Shown: piece after piece, positions 60,166 to 64,000 of the stretch
Numbering within the stretch: position 1 is the stretch's first letter
How the letters are laid out: each line of letters starts with the position of its first letter
From: Chitiniphilus purpureus
GTDB lineage: Bacteria; Pseudomonadota; Gammaproteobacteria; Burkholderiales; Chitinibacteraceae
Direction: 5' to 3'
DNA length: 64,000 nucleotides
Assembly: GCF_025642115.1 (NCBI RefSeq)
Contig: NZ_CP106753.1
Span: forward strand, 558,001 to 622,000
Translations under genes and position numbers: made by a program
The notes under the pieces: model-generated
Database searches by the model: none
Seen by the model: the letters and a program-made list of their open reading frames with translations, nothing else
Told to the model about the DNA's origin: nothing

Positions 60166-61596
60166 TCAGATCAGGAACATCGTCGCCAGGCCCAGGAAGA
60201 TGAAAAAGCCCATGCTGTCGGTGATTGCCGTCAGCAGCACGCTCGAACCATAGGCCGGGTCGCGTCCCAGCTTCTGCATCGAGAGCGGCACCAGGATGGC
60301 TGCCAGCGCGGCCACCTGCAGGCTCAGCACCATGGCGCCCATCATCACGAGGCCCAGCGGTGGTTGCCGGTACAGCCACCCCGCAATCAGCCCCAGCGCC
60401 GCGCCCCAGACCATGCCGTTGAGCAGGGCGATGCCCATTTCCTTGGCGATCAGCCGGCGTGCATTGCCGCCGGTGATCTGGCCCAGTGCCAGCCCGCGGA
60501 TGATCAGGGTCATGGTCTGGGTCCCCGAATTGCCGCCGATGCCCGAGACGATGGGCATCAAGGTGGCCAGCGCCACCAGCTGTGCGATGGTGGTTTCGAA
60601 CGCGCCGATCACCCGGCTGGCGACAAAGGCGGTGCAGATGTTCAGCGCCAGCCAGGGTCCCCGGTTGCGGGCCGATTTCCAGATGCTGGAGAACAGGTCC
60701 TCTTCCTTCAGGCCGGCCAGCGACAGCACATCGGAGTCGTCACGGATCACGTCCACCATGTCGTCCACCGTCAAGCGCCCGATCACCCGCTGGTTGCTGT
60801 CGAGCACCGGGGCCGAGACCAGATCGTAGCGTTCGAAGGCGCGCGCGGCATCGTCGGCGCGGCCGTCGGGCGCGAAGGTGACCGCATCGCGCGCCATCAC
60901 CTCGGCCACGCGCCTGTCCGGTGCATTGAGCAGCAGCCTCGTGAGCGGCAGCACGCCTTTGAAGCCGCGGTCGCGGTCGATCACGAACAGCTTGTCGGTG
61001 TTGGCCGGCAGGTCGTCGAAGCGCCGCAGATAGCGCAGCACCGTCTGCAAGGTGATGTCCTCGCGGATGGTGACCATGTCGAAATCCATGATCGCCCCCA
61101 CCTCGTGCTCGGCGTACGACAGTGCGCTCTGCAGTTGGGCGCGTTCGTCCTCGCCCAGCCCGCGCATCACCTCGGACAGCACGTGTTCGGGCAGGTCCGG
61201 GGCCAGATCGGCCAGTTCGTCCGTCTCAAGCCGGCCGGCGGCGGCGATGATCTCGCGGCTGTCCATGGCCGAAAGCAGCGATTCGCGCACCGCGTCCGAG
61301 ACTTCGAGCAGGATCTCGCCGTCGCGCTCGTTGCGGACCAGCTCCCAGATCGTGAGCCGGTCCGGTTGCGGCAAGGCTTCGAGCAGGTCGGCGATGTCGG
61401 CCGGATGCAACCGGTCAAGCTTGAGCGACAGCTCGGCCAGATGCTGCCGGTGCACCAGTTTCTCGACCAGCTCGTGCCGGGGCATGTCCTGCCGGTGCAC
61501 CATGCCCTCGACCAGCTTGTGCCGCTGCAGCAGGCGCTGCACCTGCTGCAGCGTCTGTCCGAAGTGTTCCTGGGTCTTGCGGGTGGCGGTATTCAT
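60166..61596 (-). CDS. mgtE: Magnesium transporter MgtE
   Basis: A 476-residue transporter: N-terminal helical domain (VHRQHLAELSLKLDRLHPAD and DIADLLEALPQ), two CBS domains (about residues 145-270, including MTRLLLNAPD-type text ending DMVDVIRDDSDVLS), and five membrane helices at the C-terminus (PIVSGIGGNSGTQTMTLIIR is the ion-path signature, IALLNGMVWGAALGLIAGWL, AITDSMGFFIFLGLATMFLI). The CBS/N domain closes the pore at high Mg2+. ATG 61596 gives the family start. It lies 167 bp from the divergent corA. Confidence 0.95.
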   Translation of the reverse strand: MNTATRKTQEHFGQTLQQVQRLLQRHKLVEGMVHRQDMPRHELVEKLVHRQHLAELSLKLDRLHPADIADLLEALPQPDRLTIWELVRNERDGEILLEVSDAVRESLLSAMDSREIIAAAGRLETDELADLAPDLPEHVLSEVMRGLGEDERAQLQSALSYAEHEVGAIMDFDMVTIREDITLQTVLRYLRRFDDLPANTDKLFVIDRDRGFKGVLPLTRLLLNAPDRRVAEVMARDAVTFAPDGRADDAARAFERYDLVSAPVLDSNQRVIGRLTVDDMVDVIRDDSDVLSLAGLKEEDLFSSIWKSARNRGPWLALNICTAFVASRVIGAFETTIAQLVALATLMPIVSGIGGNSGTQTMTLIIRGLALGQITGGNARRLIAKEMGIALLNGMVWGAALGLIAGWLYRQPPLGLVMMGAMVLSLQVAALAAILVPLSMQKLGRDPAYGSSVLLTAITDSMGFFIFLGLATMFLI

Positions 61597-61763
61597 GGCG
61601 GCGGCCCCTCCCCGGTGGCGGCGCGCAGCAGGGCGCGGCCGCAAGGTGGCGCGAGCGTAGCACGGCCGGTCGGCATCACACAGGCGGCCATTCGTTACAT
61701 CGCGATGGATCACGCTTCCCTTATAATCGCGCGGCCCCGCAATCCGACGCTCCGAGGTGACCC

Positions 61764-62726
61764 ATGCTCGCTGCTTTTGTCCTCGCCGAAGGCCGGTTGC
61801 GCCAGATCCCGGTCAGCACCGCCGCCGACCTGGCGCAGCCGCAGGTGGTCTGGGTGGACCTGGTCGATCCCACCGACGACGAGCGTGAGCTGGTGCAGGG
61901 CGTGTTCCGGGTGGAGCTGCCCGAGGACGAGGATCTGGAGGACATCGAGGAATCGGCGCGCTGCTACGTGGACCAGGCGGGGCTGCACATCAACTCGTAC
62001 TTCCTGCACCAGGACAACGAAGGCGCCAACAACGTCACCGTGGCGTTCCACCTCAATCGCGGGCGGCTCCTGACCATGCGCCAGGAGGAGCTGGCGGTGT
62101 TCCGGCTGTTCCGGCTGCGTGCCCGCGTGCAAAGCGGTTTCGTCGATACTGCCGAGGACATCCTCCTGTCGATCTACGCCATCTCGGTCGAATACGACGC
62201 CGACGTGCTCGAAGGCATCTACACGGCGCTGGACGAGGTGAGCCAGAGCGTGCTCAAGCGCTCGGACGAGATCGACGACGAGAAGATGGGCGAGACGGTG
62301 GCCCATATCGCCCAGCAGGAGGACGTGAACGGCAAGGTGCGGCTCGACCTGATGGATACGCGGCGCGCGCTGTCCTTCCTATTGCGTTCGCGCGTGCTGG
62401 ATCGCGAGCAGGAAAACGACCTGCGCGAGATCCTGCGCGACCTGGAATCGCTGAACAACCACACCGGCTTCCTGTTCGAGAAGATCAACTTCCTGATGGA
62501 CGCGGTGATGGGCCTGATCAACCTGGCGCAGAACAAGATCATCAAGATCTTCTCGATCGCCAGCGTGGTGTTCCTGCCGCCGACGATGATCGCCAGCGTG
62601 TACGGCATGAACTTCGACCTGATGCCCGAACTGCAGTGGCAGGGCGGCTATCCGTTCGCGCTGGCGCTGATGATCGCCTCGGGCATCGCCCCGTACTGGT
62701 TCTTCAAGAAGAAGGGCTGGCTGTAG
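61764..62726 (+). CDS. corA: Magnesium/cobalt transporter CorA
   Basis: A 320-residue pentameric channel for Mg2+. The N-terminal cytosolic domain (VVWVDLVDPTDDERELVQGV, LPEDEDLEDIEESARCYVDQ) leads into the long pore helix and two C-terminal membrane helices, with the selectivity loop YGMNFDLMPELQWQGGYPFA and the end FKKKGWL. The -10-like TATAAT at 61722-61727 lies 36 bp before the start. The EamA transporter gene begins 103 bp after the stop. Confidence 0.95.
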   Translation: MLAAFVLAEGRLRQIPVSTAADLAQPQVVWVDLVDPTDDERELVQGVFRVELPEDEDLEDIEESARCYVDQAGLHINSYFLHQDNEGANNVTVAFHLNRGRLLTMRQEELAVFRLFRLRARVQSGFVDTAEDILLSIYAISVEYDADVLEGIYTALDEVSQSVLKRSDEIDDEKMGETVAHIAQQEDVNGKVRLDLMDTRRALSFLLRSRVLDREQENDLREILRDLESLNNHTGFLFEKINFLMDAVMGLINLAQNKIIKIFSIASVVFLPPTMIASVYGMNFDLMPELQWQGGYPFALALMIASGIAPYWFFKKKGWL

Positions 62727-62829
62727 GCCGGCCTGCAGTCGCGTACCCGATGCCGATCGCCTTCCTGCACGCATCCGGGCCATATCACTGCGCAACGCGG
62801 TGGTCCGGCCGGCCGCCGCGGTACTGAGC

Positions 62830-63699
62830 ATGCACCTGCTGGCGGCGCTGGTGCTGGTCATGATCTGGTCGACCACGGCGCTGGCCATCCGCTGGAGCGT
62901 CGACGGCATGGCCTATGCCAGCGCGCTGTTCGGCCGCTTCGTGCTGGCTGCCATGTTCACCGTCGCGTTGGTTGTCCTCTTGCGCCAGCGGGTGCCGCTG
63001 CGCCGCGCCCTGCCGGCCTGGTTGATCGGCGGCGTGGCCACCGCCATCTCGATGCTGTGCACCTACTGGGCTGCGCGCCACGTGCCGTCGGGCCTGCTGG
63101 CAGTGCTGTTCGGGCTCGGTCCGCTTACCACTGCGCTGTTCGCCCGACTGTGGTTGCAGCAGCGGCTGGCGGGGCATGAATGGATTGGCATTGTGTTGGG
63201 GCTGGCCGGCACTGCGGTCATCTTCGGCGAACGGCTGCAGCTTGCGCCGGGCAGTGGACCGGCATTGGCCGTGCTGCTGGCGGCGGTGTCGATCCAGTCG
63301 GCGGCGGCGGTGCGGCTCAAGGGGGCGGCGCAGGGCTTGCCGGCATTGACTGTCAACGCCGGTGCATTGCTGGTGTGCGCACTGCTGAGCGGCCTGTGGT
63401 GGCTGGCGCAGGGCGCGCCGGCGCCTGCCGCCGCCACGCCGCGTGCGCTGGTGGCGGTGCTCTATCTGGCGCTGGTGGGTTCGGCCCTGGCGTTCAGCCT
63501 CTACTACTGGCTGATCCGCGAATGCGCACCCGGCCAGGTGGCGTTGCTGTCGCTGGTCTCGCCGGTCTGCGCGCTGTGGTTGGGCAAGGTGGCCAACGGT
63601 GAGGTGCTCAGCCTGCGCATGCTGACCGGCACCGTGCTGATCCTCGGCGGGCTGTTGCTGCATCAGCGCCACGGCTGGCGCAGGCTGTTGCGTCGCTGA
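62830..63699 (+). CDS. EamA/DMT-family transporter
   Basis: A 289-residue membrane protein with ten predicted helices arranged as two EamA repeats (ALFGRFVLAAMFTVALVVLL...HVPSGLLAVLFGLGPLTTAL; SLYYWLIRECAPGQVALLSL...). Members export or import metabolites such as amino acids or nucleotides; substrate not evident. ATG 62830 (MHLLAALVLVMIWSTTALAI) is preferred as the first methionine before helix 1; a GTG at 62800 is also in frame. It is convergent with the waaA gene. Confidence 0.88.
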   Translation: MHLLAALVLVMIWSTTALAIRWSVDGMAYASALFGRFVLAAMFTVALVVLLRQRVPLRRALPAWLIGGVATAISMLCTYWAARHVPSGLLAVLFGLGPLTTALFARLWLQQRLAGHEWIGIVLGLAGTAVIFGERLQLAPGSGPALAVLLAAVSIQSAAAVRLKGAAQGLPALTVNAGALLVCALLSGLWWLAQGAPAPAAATPRALVAVLYLALVGSALAFSLYYWLIRECAPGQVALLSLVSPVCALWLGKVANGEVLSLRMLTGTVLILGGLLLHQRHGWRRLLRR

Positions 63700-63714
63700 C
63701 CGGGGCCCGGCGGC

Positions 63715-64000
63715 TCAAGGCGTCGGCAGGCGTTCGAGCACGCGCATGGTGGCGCCGCGATGGGCGCCGGCAAAGGCAAGGCCGGCCTCGCGCATGCCCG
63801 CGCACTGTGCCGGATCGCGGAGCAGCTGCAGGGCCCGGGCCGCCACGGCATCGGCATCCTGCCCCTGCCAGGCGCAGCCGACGCCAAGCGCCGCGCGCGC
63901 CACTTCGGCAAAGTTGTAGGTCGAGGGGCCCAGCAGCACCGGGGCGCCGACTGCGCATGCCTCGATCAGGTTCTGGCAGCCGAAGTCGAGCAGCGAGCCG
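63715..64000 (-). CDS. waaA: 3-deoxy-D-manno-octulosonic acid transferase, C-terminal part (start outside window)
   Basis: The frame is open to the end of the window; 95 complete C-terminal codons are visible (about 425 residues expected in full). The text GSLLDFGCQNLIEACAVGAP, VLLGPSTYNFAEVARAALG is the conserved C-terminal donor-site region of KdtA/WaaA, which adds Kdo residues from CMP-Kdo to lipid A. The remainder (AARALQLLRDPAQCAGMREA) fits the family's final helix. The strand is minus, so the start lies beyond 64,000. Confidence 0.92.
   Translation of the reverse strand, partial: GSLLDFGCQNLIEACAVGAPVLLGPSTYNFAEVARAALGVGCAWQGQDADAVAARALQLLRDPAQCAGMREAGLAFAGAHRGATMRVLERLPTP

Overview
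The window is about 64 kb of GC-rich, densely coded bacterial chromosome. The gene content and neighbourhoods (aceK, a COG4389-type membrane protein, tusA next to pyrC, rnpB, ubiK, glnK-amtB, and a coxB-ctaD-ctaG-DUF2970-ctaE-SURF1-ctaA-ctaB cluster with a DUF2909 gene) point to a betaproteobacterium. A chitin-degrading member of the Neisseriales is plausible, but that assignment is an inference from gene content only.

Layout. 1-5.2 kb: 3' end of aceK, a fructosamine-kinase-family gene, a membrane protein of the misnamed 'site-specific recombinase' family, a 2OG-Fe(II) oxygenase and a glycine-zipper lipoprotein. 5.3-9.3 kb: complete sulfate ABC importer (sbp-cysT-cysW-cysA). 9.3-14.3 kb, minus strand: four-gene periplasmic module imelysin / diheme DUF1111 / imelysin / DUF1513, with a promoter overlapped by a Fur-box-like palindrome. 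14.5-16.5 kb: beta-helix lipoprotein, followed by about 0.9 kb without a recognisable gene. 17.4-20.2 kb: split ThrE exporter and proB. 20.4-25.6 kb: type VI secretion island of VgrG, a probable VRR-NUC nuclease effector and a DUF3396-type immunity protein. 26-31.6 kb, minus strand: PepSY protein, cytochrome b561, response regulator, a histidine kinase broken by a 2-bp frameshift, a CDF metal exporter, a CNP1-like protein and glycerate kinase. 31.8-37 kb: tusA, pyrC, a small membrane protein, RNase P RNA, a GNAT protein, ubiK, and glnK-amtB behind a sigma-54 promoter with an NtrC-type site. 37-43.5 kb: Gfo/Idh/MocA oxidoreductase, secreted beta-helix protein, SulP transporter, RHH protein, hemerythrin, initiator tRNA. 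43.5-52.3 kb: DUF2189 membrane protein and the caa3-like cytochrome c oxidase / heme A cluster with an FNR/Anr-like box upstream. 52.4-53.6 kb: a divergent YdaS-like / S24-like repressor pair. 54-57 kb: grxD, prmC and a modular secreted metalloprotease. 57.6-64 kb: a secreted small protein, a second two-component system, divergent mgtE and corA, an EamA transporter and the 3' end of waaA.

Systems most worth follow-up: the T6SS effector/immunity cassette whose A+T content rises abruptly inside the end of vgrG; the S24-like repressor whose catalytic serine is alanine, facing a YdaS-like regulator across a repeat-rich operator; the iron-module promoter; and the frameshifted sensor kinase in an otherwise intact metal-response operon with a PmrA/QseB-type box. 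No CRISPR array, complete insertion sequence or complete prophage was seen.
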